Shown piece by piece: positions 22,889-45,800 of a DNA stretch of 64,000 nt. The stretch's first letter is position 1. Every line of letters starts with the position of its first letter. A model generated the notes under the pieces. That model did not search any database and was not told where the DNA came from. It was given only the letters and a program-made list of their open reading frames with translations. Location: the NCBI RefSeq assembly GCF_963678975.1, contig NC_089279.1:32018660-32082659 (forward strand). The letters run 5' to 3'. The stretch comes from Dysidea avara (taxonomy: Eukaryota; Porifera; Demospongiae; Dictyoceratida; Dysideidae). Position numbers and translations under genes: made by a program.

Positions 22889-23225
22889 TGTTGGAGAAAG
22901 TGCAAAGACGTGCTGCTAGATATGTAAAAGGAGAGTATACATACCAGTGTTATGGAGATGCTAAATGAGTTATAATGGGAATCACTTGAATCATGTAGGG
23001 ACCAGTTTAGTTTTAGCATGTCCTATAACATCCTAAAACAGAACATCCCTCTACATACTCCAGAGTTTCACTCCCAGACATCACAATATCAACTGCAAAC
23101 CAGATCAAGCCACATGTTCAGATTAACTGGATATTGTTCTGCATGCGGCAATACAAACACCTACAAGTACTCCTTCTTAATGTCATCACCAAGATCATGA
23201 AACTCTTTGCCACACCACATTGATT
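22889..23225 (+). pseudogene. LINE ORF2 C-terminal remnant
   Basis: The plus strand starts LEKVQRRAARYVKGEYTYQC and, in a shifted frame, continues SMSYNILKQNIPLHTPEF then TRSSHMFRLTG. LExxQRRAARFV is the hallmark of the C-terminal domain of CR1/Jockey-type LINE ORF2. Frame changes and stops show it is inactive. Confidence 0.8.
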
Positions 23226-23905
23226 GTCAAATGCACCACATTGCACAGCAGAATCTTTCAGATTATCATTATGAAACTATTACTATGGGCTTTGTAGTTA
23301 GCTATATCTGTGTATGATCTTCATTTTTGAAGTTTTCACAGTATTGATAAGTAATAATATCCCCTCAGACCTGCAGGTAGCTGCATGCAGAGTTACACAA
23401 CAAGACTGTAGCATGCCGACAGAAGTCCATAAAGACATGATCATGACAGCACTATAATATGTATTATATGCATATTAATGTTAACTCTATAACTACAGTA
23501 GGTAGCTATAGCTAGCTTAAATTATTGACACTTTTTCTGCAATGTTGCCACATAATGCATTACTGCGTGCATGTCAGCACGATGTTCACCAACCAGCTGA
23601 ACATGCAATTTGCAGGTTTATTTCTCCTGAGGGTGTTTTTAAAAAGACTTCCAGTTAACTGATCTCTGTTCCTGATAATTATGCAGTTGCATGCAGGCCT
23701 TTGCTGGGCACCTTTTTTACCAGAAGTTGCATGCATGCTTGCTAAGCTACTAAATAACAAAGCTATATATAAAGTCTTAGTTATATATATACAGTCCGGA
23801 TTTTATAACTGGATATGGCAGATGATCTCAAAGTTGGAACTAAAATTTGAGTTACAAATTAAGGGAGTCAATTATATATTTCAAGTCTAATTAATATAGG
23901 GATAT
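23226..23905. other. Intergenic, no gene recognised
   Basis: AT-rich DNA, nothing recognised. Confidence 0.4.
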
Positions 23906-24563
23906 GTGACTGGATTTTGGAAAAACGATCCAAATCGCACATTAGAAGTTTCGAGATAAAACGGTTTTAAAGAATTGAAGCCAGCATAACTCTCCAAGGC
24001 CAGCAAGCACGCGTATAAAATTTACACAGAAGATGCCGGCATCAATCTGTTAAGCTTACCTATCGGGCCACGTCCAGTACTTGTAGCTGTAGAGTTTTCC
24101 GCCAAAAAAGATAGAAAATCTGAGCAGTTGGACGAGCGAAGTAGTATCACGAGTGCTCACAAAGGGGTGGAGGGTAGGGGGTGGCGGGTAGGGCAAGAGA
24201 TAGACCTAAAAACATGATGGAGGCAGACCACGATTGGAGTCCAGACACGAGATTACAGGGCTGTGCTGGCTCCTTAGTGGCTGATATGTAGCAAAATCAA
24301 CAGAGAAAACGTCTGGCCAACATTATAAGGCTGTCCACCAGTAAACCATTGATTCTTGCCAAGCCAGGTCCTTCACAAGGTCTGAAACCGCCATTTGAGC
24401 ACTCCACACCACCCAGAAAAGACGTCTGTTAAAACCAGCCTCGAGTAGTTTGAGTAGTACTGAGGGTCAAAACTAGTAGTACGATAGTGTGGCTATCCAC
24501 TGGTGGTGTTAGTTTGATTTTTCCTGATGTGCGATTTGGATCGGTTTTGTAAAATCCAACCTG
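23906..24563. mobile_element. Inverted-repeat element, about 660 bp
   Basis: Left end GTGACTGGATTTTGGAAAAA followed by CGATCCAAATCGCACAT. The right end contains the inverse (ATGTGCGATTTGGATCGGTT then TTGTAAAATCC), degraded at the last bases. The termini resemble MITE family A (GTGACCGGATTTGC), so the two may share a transposase source. The interior has a G-rich segment (GGGTGGAGGGTAGGGGGTGG) and no gene. Confidence 0.7.
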
Positions 24564-25846
24564 TACCTTGACTTGTGGATGTGGTATAATGCACCCTGAA
24601 GTTTGGTCCCCTTATACCCCTAATGTAGCACTATGGCTTGGTGTAATATGAAGGTGACAGGTTGAAAACAAGAGGAGTTATGATTAGTCAAACTTGACAA
24701 TTTGGAAAGGCTATAATTATAAGACCCCTTTTCGCAGACCACGTCACATATAAAGGGTAGCAACAGTCACTTTTGTTTGTTCTAAAGCATGCAAGTTAAA
24801 ATAGGAAAATGTGGAGCTTGATAAAGTAAGGGTGCAGCCCACAAACATTGTAGCTCCGTTAGCTTTATTAAATTTCACTATAGCTATCATTGTATATAGT
24901 ACAAGAAAGTATATCAACCCAAGTATCAAGTTTGTGGCTACAACTGAGATTACATATTTAACTAAAAAGTTATTCTCAGAGTATAGCATTCAAATTTCAT
25001 GTGATTCATGGTACATAAAAGTATACGGCAGGACGTTTGGCACAATGACAAGATAGCAGCTAATGCATACATGGGTCAAAAAGAATCTATAGCTTCTTTT
25101 TCAACATACACACTATTAGTATACATGGTCTTCATTCCTTATATTAAAGTATATATAGTAGATTGTATTTCGGTCTTAGTGGCCTTTCATATAGTGGTTT
25201 TGAATATGATTTTTATACCCACTCTTGTTGATTCCTAGAAGAGATTATACTGTAGTTCTTCCTTTCTTGCATGCTCTTTTCATCTTTTCATTGTCCATGC
25301 ACATAATACAATTGCACTTGTAGCATATAGCTTCCACCAGCTCTCCAGATAGCACATACTAAAATTTTGGAGCACCCCCTAAATTGAATTTCACACACCA
25401 AACACACTGCATGGGTATAAACTAACAGACTATTTTCAGGACTGATAAACTATACACATAAACTCGAATCAACAGTTTTAGCAGCAGAGGAAAACCTTAT
25501 AAACAGTGTGATTGTATACATGCAGGAAATGTAGATACTCTCCCAATAGAAATGTTACTCAAACTCTTCAAAATCTCACTTCCATCCAGACTATTTCAAC
25601 ATGGGTGATAAGCCTGTCCTGATAATCATGCAAAGCTACCAACTGTCTACCCATACAGTAGCGGAGCTATGCATTTATCATATAGCTAAAAGAAAATTAT
25701 TTGCAGATTCGAAGATTTTAAATCCATACCGGAAAATTTTTACATTGCTGAACCTCAGAAATATTCCCCCTCAGACTATAATGGTATTTCTTTATTTATA
25801 AATATACGGTATGTTAAACAATTTGGCTGCTGAGTCCATGCAAGGA
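24564..25846. other. Intergenic with a solitary MITE A end
   Basis: AAGACCCCTTTTCGC plus a degraded GTCAC end (about 24721-24746) is the right terminus of MITE family A without its partner. A protein-like 81-codon frame at 24811-25056 overlaps a minus-strand frame and has no recognised motif. I see no gene. Confidence 0.45.
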
Positions 25847-26494
25847 TCAGTTTGCCTCGTGAAATTTGTTAGCAATAGCTTGTTTCAGTTGAGTAGCATT
25901 TTCAAACATCTTCTTTGGTTGAAAAGACTGCACCATTGATGCTGGCATCATTCCTCCCATGTCCACAAGAGCCACTCCGTGGAAGACACACTTGTTCGGG
26001 TCTCCATCTACTCGCAAGAGCATTTGTCCCGCTATGTGTTTGGTTGCTCGTACAGGTTTAGGCTGTGGGGGACAGTCAGGATGTTCAACACTTGAATGGA
26101 CCATGTAGGCACCAATATCACACTGGTCTTCACCACCATACACACACACCATGTCTCGATCTGAAACAATCATATTTCCCGCAAATATTTCGTGGGCAAT
26201 AATGTACTTGTCTGCTTCATGTACGACCTTAAAATCTTTGATGTTTTTCCTTGCGAATTTATCGCGCAATCCTTGTGGTCCTGGAGTGAAGTATCGCCTG
26301 GCCGTAGCTGGCGGAACGTTCAGTTCAGTTTCTATGTGGAACATTCTCCCCTGACCCGTATCTTTGTACGTAATTCTGATCCCATCCTTGTTCTTCACTT
26401 CAGTCCAGTCTGTCTCTTTTATAAAGGCCAGGATCTTATCGCGATGGTCACAGATCATCTGCCAGTAATCCGGGGACGAGTCGCCTTCTGCCAT
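25847..26494 (-). CDS. START-domain lipid-transfer protein, copy B (intronless)
   Basis: A single reading frame of 215 aa, collinear with copy A at 21807-22454 with only small compensating gaps near residues 70-105. Shared blocks include YWQMICDHRDK, PPATARRY, DPNKCV and LKQAIANKFHE. The domain layout is one complete START fold with no signal peptide or membrane anchor, so a cytosolic lipid carrier is expected. Both copies are on the same strand about 3.4 kb apart and neither has an intron, in a window where most genes are intron-rich. An origin by retroposition followed by tandem duplication is possible but not shown. Start ATG 26492-26494; the frame is closed just upstream. Confidence 0.9.
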   Translation of the reverse strand: MAEGDSSPDYWQMICDHRDKILAFIKETDWTEVKNKDGIRITYKDTGQGRMFHIETELNVPPATARRYFTPGPQGLRDKFARKNIKDFKVVHEADKYIIAHEIFAGNMIVSDRDMVCVYGGEDQCDIGAYMVHSSVEHPDCPPQPKPVRATKHIAGQMLLRVDGDPNKCVFHGVALVDMGGMMPASMVQSFQPKKMFENATQLKQAIANKFHEAN

Positions 26495-28658
26495 AGTGCA
26501 TGTGACTTAAAATAATTAATTTAAATACGCGCGTGCGTGAACAATACTTTAAGCGCGCAATGTGTTATCGTACAGAGTACTGTAGGACCTCGAGGTAGGA
26601 CATAGCGTTGATTTTTATAGCTAATTTTCTAGCCTTATTTATTTTTTATTTCTCGCTCGAAGGGTGCACATGCATACGGGTAGAAACTCTGTAGACTCGA
26701 GACAAGTAACTTTTCAGTAGCTAGCTCATATACAGGACGACCGGGGGTCCTCTATTATTGGAGAATATAGCTTCCTTTTCCTCAAGAGTTCTTCCAAAAA
26801 CAGGTTTCGATTGTGGGTTGCATCTCCAGTTACAAAAGATTTAATTGTGGGTTTTATCAGTTTTCAGTATTCAGATAATTAGCAGTGTTTTTCACTATGC
26901 CAGGCTATAAGAGGTTTTTTATAGTTTAAAATGATCAAAAAGTGTTTGTTGATTTAATTGGTTACAGTTATCAGCTTTAGTATAATATGTAGCTAGCTCA
27001 GCCATTTAGCAAGCTGTAGTCTTTTGGTGATCTATACGGTCTCACAGCTAAGGCATCTGGCTATAGCTATATAGTTAAAACTGTATCAGTTACCTGGCTT
27101 AGATCCTTTACAGGATCTATGCTTCTGATATGGCCCCATGCTGTAGGTTATGGCCCGTGCTAGCTAGCTATAGATCAGTCTTCATAACCCATGCAGCAGA
27201 TGCATGGATCTAGAAATAAGTTGACTATCACAACAGTAAATTAAGGAAATTTAAACCCATGAATGCAAATATAGTTGCACTTTGCTAAGGATTAGCCAAT
27301 ACTAGCTGCCCTGCTTTGTGCTTCACTGCATTCTTCTGCTTTTCAGTACACTTTATTTGGTAAAGCTGACAAGGTGTCACTATGCTAAGGAGCATGCATG
27401 GGCATACTGTGATCTCATTTATGTTCAACACCACCACTACTACTACTACTTAGCTATACATGTTTCCGCTTCACAAATTTAGCTGATTAGAGCATGGCTA
27501 TATAAGAGGAGCTGATGCATTATGGTATATAGCTAACTATATCAAAATGCTTGGTAACTACAAAGGAAAGTCTATCATGCATGCATGATATAGCTAGCTA
27601 CTCAATGCATACTGCAATCAGTCTTGAATTAATGGAAAGTGAAATTTATTGATATTAATATGAAATTCCACTGAAAAAACTGCTTAAAACATTCTCAGAT
27701 TCATCTCAGTTTTAGAGGGCCTAATTTCAAAAATTTCCTGGGGGGGGGCATGCTCCCAGGCCCCCCTACATTGGCACACTAATATAGTCATTATTCTAAA
27801 TAGCTAATTTGATCATGAATACTTACCACTATATTATAGGGCCTTGTGAGAAAGCTTGATATCTTCTAATGTCTGGCTAGTTACCTATGTCCCTGTCCAG
27901 CTTAGCCACTATTATCTCGGCCCACAATGGGCAAATAGAAGACAATGATTTAACTATTACATGGAGTTATAGGCTGAAGCTACACGGTAAAGAATATTTG
28001 AGATACTCCAATAGAGCAGGCATTACTCAGTAATAATTTATCAACCAATTGATAATTTAACAATAATATATACACTTACTATCAAAAAACAACTTTTATC
28101 CAGCTCAGATAGGTTAATTTTCTAGGCTATATAGTATATAATAGTTACCAACATCTTGGCATCTCAAAACCCATTCTGATATCTTCATTATTATATTGCC
28201 CTGATATCAACTCGCAAGTCCATTGTGTTCAGTGCAATTCTGGAATTGACATGTCCATTAGACTCTGTCCATAATTTACTTACATGCAGCATGGAATAGA
28301 ATTAAAGCAATCAAAAGTTGCGATTGTTACATAGTTGCCAGCCCCCATTGGAAATTCTCTGAACCAAATCCATTAGAAAATGTTTAGATGATGCCACCAA
28401 CCATGCCTCCAAGAGGATATTTTGACTAGAAATTGTGAGGAGTGCATGGTTGGATCCGACTAATGTGAACTAATTGTCTAATGTACCATGAAGCCACCTA
28501 ACTTCAAAGGCAAATTTCAGGGTACATATCTTGAGGCAGAATGGTAAGCCAATTCAATCCATAATCAAATTTCTAAAGACGTAGTTCGTCTACATAATGA
28601 ATTCAGTGGTCGGTCTTGTATTGGTTTGGGTGATTAATCACCCTGGCATGGTACATCA
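26495..28658. other. Intergenic, no gene recognised
   Basis: GC-rich promoter-like DNA (ACGCGCGTGCGTG) lies just upstream of START copy B. The rest is AT-rich with many TAGCTAGCTATAG words. At 27721-27769 there is a copy of the G-rich module (AATTTCAAAAATTTCCTGGG) found in several transposons here. Nothing codes. Confidence 0.4.
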
Positions 28659-28774
28659 GTTGTATCACATGCCCTCGTAATTTGCCTGATACGTACACCC
28701 ACGCTCTCGGGCCTGACGGCCCTTGCATGCTTGGGTGTACATATCAGGCAAATCACTCGGGTACATGATACAAC
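28659..28774. repeat. Two-level hairpin
   Basis: Arms of 43 nt (28659-28701 and 28732-28774) are imperfect inverted repeats, with shared core TTTGCCTGATA(C/T)GTACACCCA. The 30-nt loop contains its own small stem, GGGCC-TGAC-GGCCC. Just outside lies the palindrome GGGTGATTAATCACCCT. No target duplication is seen. It could be a very small foldback element or a structured RNA; undecided. Confidence 0.7.
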
Positions 28775-28904
28775 TATTACCTGTATAATTATGGATCCTT
28801 TCCATGCGCAATCTGAGGATCGTACCAAGGACTTACATGCATGCATGATTTAATTTACATTGTACAAAGTAATCATTGATGGTTTTCTCTCTTTGCACTA
28901 GTGT

Positions 28905-29215
28905 TGTTTTAGTAAGGACTTTTAGTTTTAGTTATAATCATAATCAGTTTCGTCAATAATTTTAGTTTTAGATATAGTAATGTTTCTTAATTCCTTTTAG
29001 TTATTGATTTAGTATTTTAGTTGTGTTTAGCTATATTCTCTGTGTTATTTTAGTTGTAGTAACATTTCTAATAACGTTTTAGTTATAGTTTTAGTTGTAC
29101 ATAAGAAAATCTTTTAGTTATAGTTTTAGTAATCTTTTCCATTTCTTTTTAGTTTTAGTAAAATATTCTGTTGTATTTTAGTTATAGATTAAGTTTTAGT
29201 TATAATATGGATTTG
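28905..29215. repeat. Degenerate TTTTAGTTATAG tract
   Basis: About 300 bp dominated by imperfect TTTTAGTT / TTAGTTATAG words. Low-complexity, probably a transposon interior or decayed tandem array. Confidence 0.7.
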
Positions 29216-29913
29216 CTTTTTGCCTTACTAAACACTACAGTTTGCACTTTGTTAAATATAACTATGAAAATGTCAAATTCAAACCTAGGAAAGAAGGTAT
29301 CCAACTATACTGTTATAGAAAGCTATACCAACCAAAGTTATATGCAGTGTACTAAAGTTCCATTATTTTTCTTTTAGTGGAATAAACACTCCAGCTATTT
29401 ATCCTAAAACTTCTTCAATCCCCTCCCCCCACAGTGTCTCCTATATCCGCTTATGCATCTCAACAGACTTCAACTGCCACAAAAGACTGCCAGGCAACAA
29501 GCTAAAAAGGTGTAAAAATATCTGAGCATTGTGGTGCCACAGACAAATGTCCAGGCAACATTAATTCTGAAACTTATACTAGCTATATTTTCCTTTCATG
29601 AATTTAAAATTATTCATAGCTATACCCTTTTTACTACAAAGAATTAAATGAAGAGTGCAGCTATACTATCTGTCTCGCTCTGTGTTCAAATGTATTTTGG
29701 GAAGCAAAGTTGCATGTATAATCTCTAATAATGCAGGATCTAGGATCAGATTTCTTGTGGGTAAAGGGGGGAGACTAATTTACATGTGTAGATTGTATAC
29801 ACAATAATTATTTCATCGTATGTTCCCTCAGGAAAATTTATACTCTAAAAAATTGTCCTACATGAGATTTAGTTTGGTACGTATTTTATAGATTAACACT
29901 GCAAATACCATTT
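29216..29913. other. Intergenic, no gene recognised
   Basis: AT-rich DNA. The 68-codon frame at 29171-29377 starts in the TTTTAGTT tract and has no motif. Confidence 0.4.
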
Positions 29914-30149
29914 GTGACCGGATTTGCAAAAAGGGGTCTTCCACACATCCAATATACCAATTTTTACGATTAATAACTTCAGATTACAATATGCTATTGG
30001 CTTGAAATTTGGGCTGTAGTGAGAACCCACATAGGTTAATTGCTGGAGAAATCTTGAAGTTTGTATGTGCTTTTGACAACTAAGTTATGGTCTTCCAAAT
30101 TCATAGAGTTGGATGTGTGTGGAAGACTCCTTTTCGCGAATCCGGTCAC
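29914..30149. mobile_element. MITE family A, copy 2
   Basis: Ends GTGACCGGATTTGCAAAAAG and the inverse ending 30149. Flanked by ATTT on both sides (29910-29913 and 30150-30153), suggesting a 4-bp target duplication. Nearly identical to the copy at 51693-51929 apart from a few substitutions and 1-2 nt indels. Confidence 0.9.
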
Positions 30150-30823
30150 ATTTATTAGTGTCAAGCAGACTGCAGCACTGAAATAATTATTAATTAGGGG
30201 GAGGGGGCATTCCCCAGATCCCTCTAGCAAGAGCTTGCTATGCATGCTGCCAGAAACTGTGGCCATGCATAGGTGCATGCCCAACTCAATTTAATTGGCC
30301 AGAGGCTGCTCTGACCATGCATATTATCTGGTCTATTCAGAGAGTATATCAATGTCATGCCTTAGTTTGCATCTCAACTGTTTGGATATCTTGCAATCCC
30401 TGTGGCATGCCCATCAATATGCAGCTTACCCACATGTACAGTACATCCTCTACCAAAATAATAGAGTCTGAAGCTAAATTGATGGAATACCTACGCATTC
30501 AGTTTGACAAATACCTCTCACTTTGCATGCATGCAGCCATGCACTTTGATCAAAAGTACTGCTGTTGTCACTCATTCCATGCACATAGTATTAACTACAT
30601 TGCAAACAAAATCCCTGCTGGTGATATTGGCCACAACAAATATGTCACAATACTGTTAATGTTAACCTTCTATGATCAATGTAACTATTAGTATGTCAAA
30701 TTTCTACTCTCATCATACATACAGTCCTTGACCACGACACAACATATACACAATATGACATAATAAAATAACATGTATACAGTGATAAACACATGTCATG
30801 TATAGTATATTATATGCTTGTCA
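30150..30823. other. MCM4 3' flank with an unassigned 124-codon frame
   Basis: A G-rich module lies at about 30190-30230. The plus-strand frame 30317-30691 reads protein-like in its middle (HMYSTSSTKIIESEAKLMEY, then RIQFDKYLSL and NKIPAGDIGHN), but I recognise no family and see no splice partner. It could be a transposon or retrocopy relic. Confidence 0.3.
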
Positions 30824-42708
<11,885 letters not shown>

Positions 42709-42864
42709 CTCTTCTCCGCGCGAAAACAACGTGTTTCTCCCGCGAAATATCACGTGCGACAATTCTATTTAATACATCACGTGAAATAGCATAGAAACGA
42801 AAACATTGAAGTGGCGTTCATTGCTCTGACTCGTTTAGTAGCGATTATGTGATTAGAACATAAA
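42709..42864. promoter_or_regulatory. Bidirectional MCM4 / DENND11 promoter with E2F-like sites
   Basis: 156 bp separate the two divergent start codons. On the MCM4 side are GCGCGAAAA (42718-42726) and TCCCGCGAAA (42738-42747), both matching the E2F consensus TTTSSCGC read on the minus strand. CACGTG E-boxes lie at 42751-42756 and 42778-42783. E2F control of MCM genes at the G1/S transition is well established in animals; that it applies here is inference. No TATA box is evident. Confidence 0.7.
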
Positions 42865-45800
42865 ATGGCCATGGCTAGAAGTGACGAGAGAACACCACTG
42901 TTGGTAGACATCGAATCTTTGGATAGCTACGACCTCAAATCGTTTAGTACGTTGCCCCCTGCGTTAAGCCCTGAAAGTGGCGATAAGAAATTAACAGATC
43001 ATGATGAGTCGAAAGAAGAATTCAAACTGGTTGCTGTGTTTGTAGTGACGTTCGACACTAAACACGGTAAGTTGTGAGGCCTGAGAGTGTCTGGGGGGCG
43101 AGGTGTGGGGACCGAGTCACCACCTCGCTTGAGATTTTTTTACACTCAACAGAGTTTTATTTCAAGCTTGGCTCCAAACTCTTTTAGCCTTCTTGGTAAA
43201 ACTATATTCCCTAGCCGTATCGTATGTTGTTACATATAAAATTTCACTTACTGGTAACTTGATAATGTTTATGCAGGCAACACAGTGGAGTGGAGTTACC
43301 CAAAGAGTATTGACTTAGATGGGGTAGAATTCAAGTCAATGGCTAGCGGATTACACCATGTACTAAAAGATTTTATGTGAGTTACCAAACCACAGTTAAT
43401 GATGTGTGTTGTGTATGCAAACTTCACAATCTCATAGTGGTAGTTACCTTGTGAGCCAGAACGATCTGTGTAGGGAATAACCAAGAATTCTGAAACTAAA
43501 AATGAAATGGTAATGCTTTGGGTAACAGTAGATCCATGTTTACAGGTGTCTTCAAAATGAGCTAGGCTACCTATTTTGTTGCAACTGTATAAATTATCTG
43601 GTCATTAAATGTGAGAGAAAGGTATTCATTTATTAGTCTGGTATGGGAAGTTAGTGATGCAACACGATGTAGAAATTGTTTAATTCCTGGAGAAGTTTAC
43701 ATGCTCTGTGTTATTGCTGTTTGTGTTTTTGAAATATTTTCCGGGGTATTTTAAAGTGGCCGTCTCCAAATTGTTTTAAATGCACAGATTATGGAGGGTG
43801 TGTATGTGTACTGTATATCAAAACTCAATGTGCTATATTATATATTTTTGTGCATTATATGGATTCTCCATGTACAGTGGAACCCGTCTTAGCAGCTACC
43901 TGTATAAAAAGGCCACCTCTTTAAGAAATACAACCTTAAAAATACAACCTTAAACTTCCATTTGAGACATTTTATAATCTAAAGCAGCCTACAACCAATA
44001 AATTTGGCCCAAAGGTGACCTATTTAAGACAAGTTCCATTGTATTTTGTTGTCTATTTACAAAAGACAATGTTTGTTGTCATATACATCACACAGATATT
44101 TTAAGGTCAACGATTACTATGGGTTGAGCTGTTATGAAAAGATTTCAGTTAGCAGTATACAAGAACGAGGGGCCAGGATGAAGTCAGTTGGTGTACTGTC
44201 TCACACTTATCGTCACCTTCATCTTCATCGTGAATTTCTACAAAGACAAGTGAGGTAGGTGATATTTGTACGGTACGTCGACTAATTTGTGTGCTTGCAT
44301 GTGAGTAAGTGTGTGTGTTTGTGACAGATACAATCTGTGAAGGAAAGCTATATGTTACAATGTCTTACATCTGCATGGTCACATTTCTCTTTATAAATAG
44401 ACTGAGAACTCTAATCAGAATCTTCTGTCTATACCCCTCTGGCTTGTCTTTAGTAGATTAATTTGGTCTCCAGTATTGTCTGGTGAAGCCTTGTTGTATG
44501 CCTCGCCCTTCTTGCTTTTGATTTGCCCTCCATCATATTTCAGAGTTCTAAAATGGTAGAGAACAGGTTATATGTACCTTACTAGAAAGTATATAGACAT
44601 GCAGTTTACTGATTTGTTTAATCATAATTATGGTTTAACCAATTAATTAAGCGACCATTAGATAATTATAAAGTTAATATTTGTTTAACCTATGAACTGC
44701 AGTGTGTGATATCATCATATTGGAAGCCTTCATTGAGTGGTTATACAGTTAACTATACTTCACTGTTTAAGATGAAAATTTAATTTCCACTAAACAGAAA
44801 GCACATGTAGTGCTACCTACCTGTCCCTATGATGTAGTATATCAGATAACATTGATGATGTTATGACTGAGTGGCTAATTGTACTACTATAGGATTCAGC
44901 TGGAGAAGCCTGGTGGCGATTATGGCTCGTTAGAGGAATACCTTCATCATTATCCGCAACGTGTTCCTAATCCACTACCATCCAGTGGTTCTGATCCTCA
45001 AGCTATGCAGGTGTGTATAGTATGCGTAGTGTGATGTGTGTGTAGTGTAGTGTAGTATAGTGTATGGTCTGTTGGGTACTACTAACCTTGGAGAATCTGC
45101 CTGCACTGACTCTTAGTACCTGAATAGCTATAGTGCACCACTTTGGTAGGTATGGCTATAGTTTTGCTCTGTGTGTGTAGGTAAACCTTATGTGGATACA
45201 ATAAAGTTATTCTATCATACACATACACAGCTTGCGTACATATAAATATTACATTGTATAGTAATTCAACATACAAGGGAAGTTTATACTAAGAATACAT
45301 GTCCATACGTACGTATAAGGTACCCACAAATTATTAAGTGTGAAAACATACATCCTAACAACACTGTATACACACAATATCTAAAACTAAAAGACAAACA
45401 TATTGTTGAATTTTATAGTACTTGAAATTTATTGTTTACTTACAGCACACTCATCCAGACGGTTGTTTCAGTGATTTCATGCAGTTCTTCGGTCCACACA
45501 TCTTTGTGTTGTGGAGACTAGCCCTCCTGCAGAAGAGAGTGATCTTCTACTCTCCTCCACCTGTAGGAGAAGTGTGTCATAGAGGTAAGTATTTTATTCA
45601 TGTATGACATAGATAGTTTGTATCCCATGTGGTTGTTAAGTTTGTGTGCGTGCGTGCGTGTGTGTTCCCATCCCTGTTTGTCTGTCCATACCATTGTAGA
45701 ATATACTGTAGGCTTTTTTTGAATGGCAGTTTCAAATACTGTGTTTTTCAGACAGTTGAAATTTCTACTGTGCATGGCTATTGCACAGATGTATGTACAA

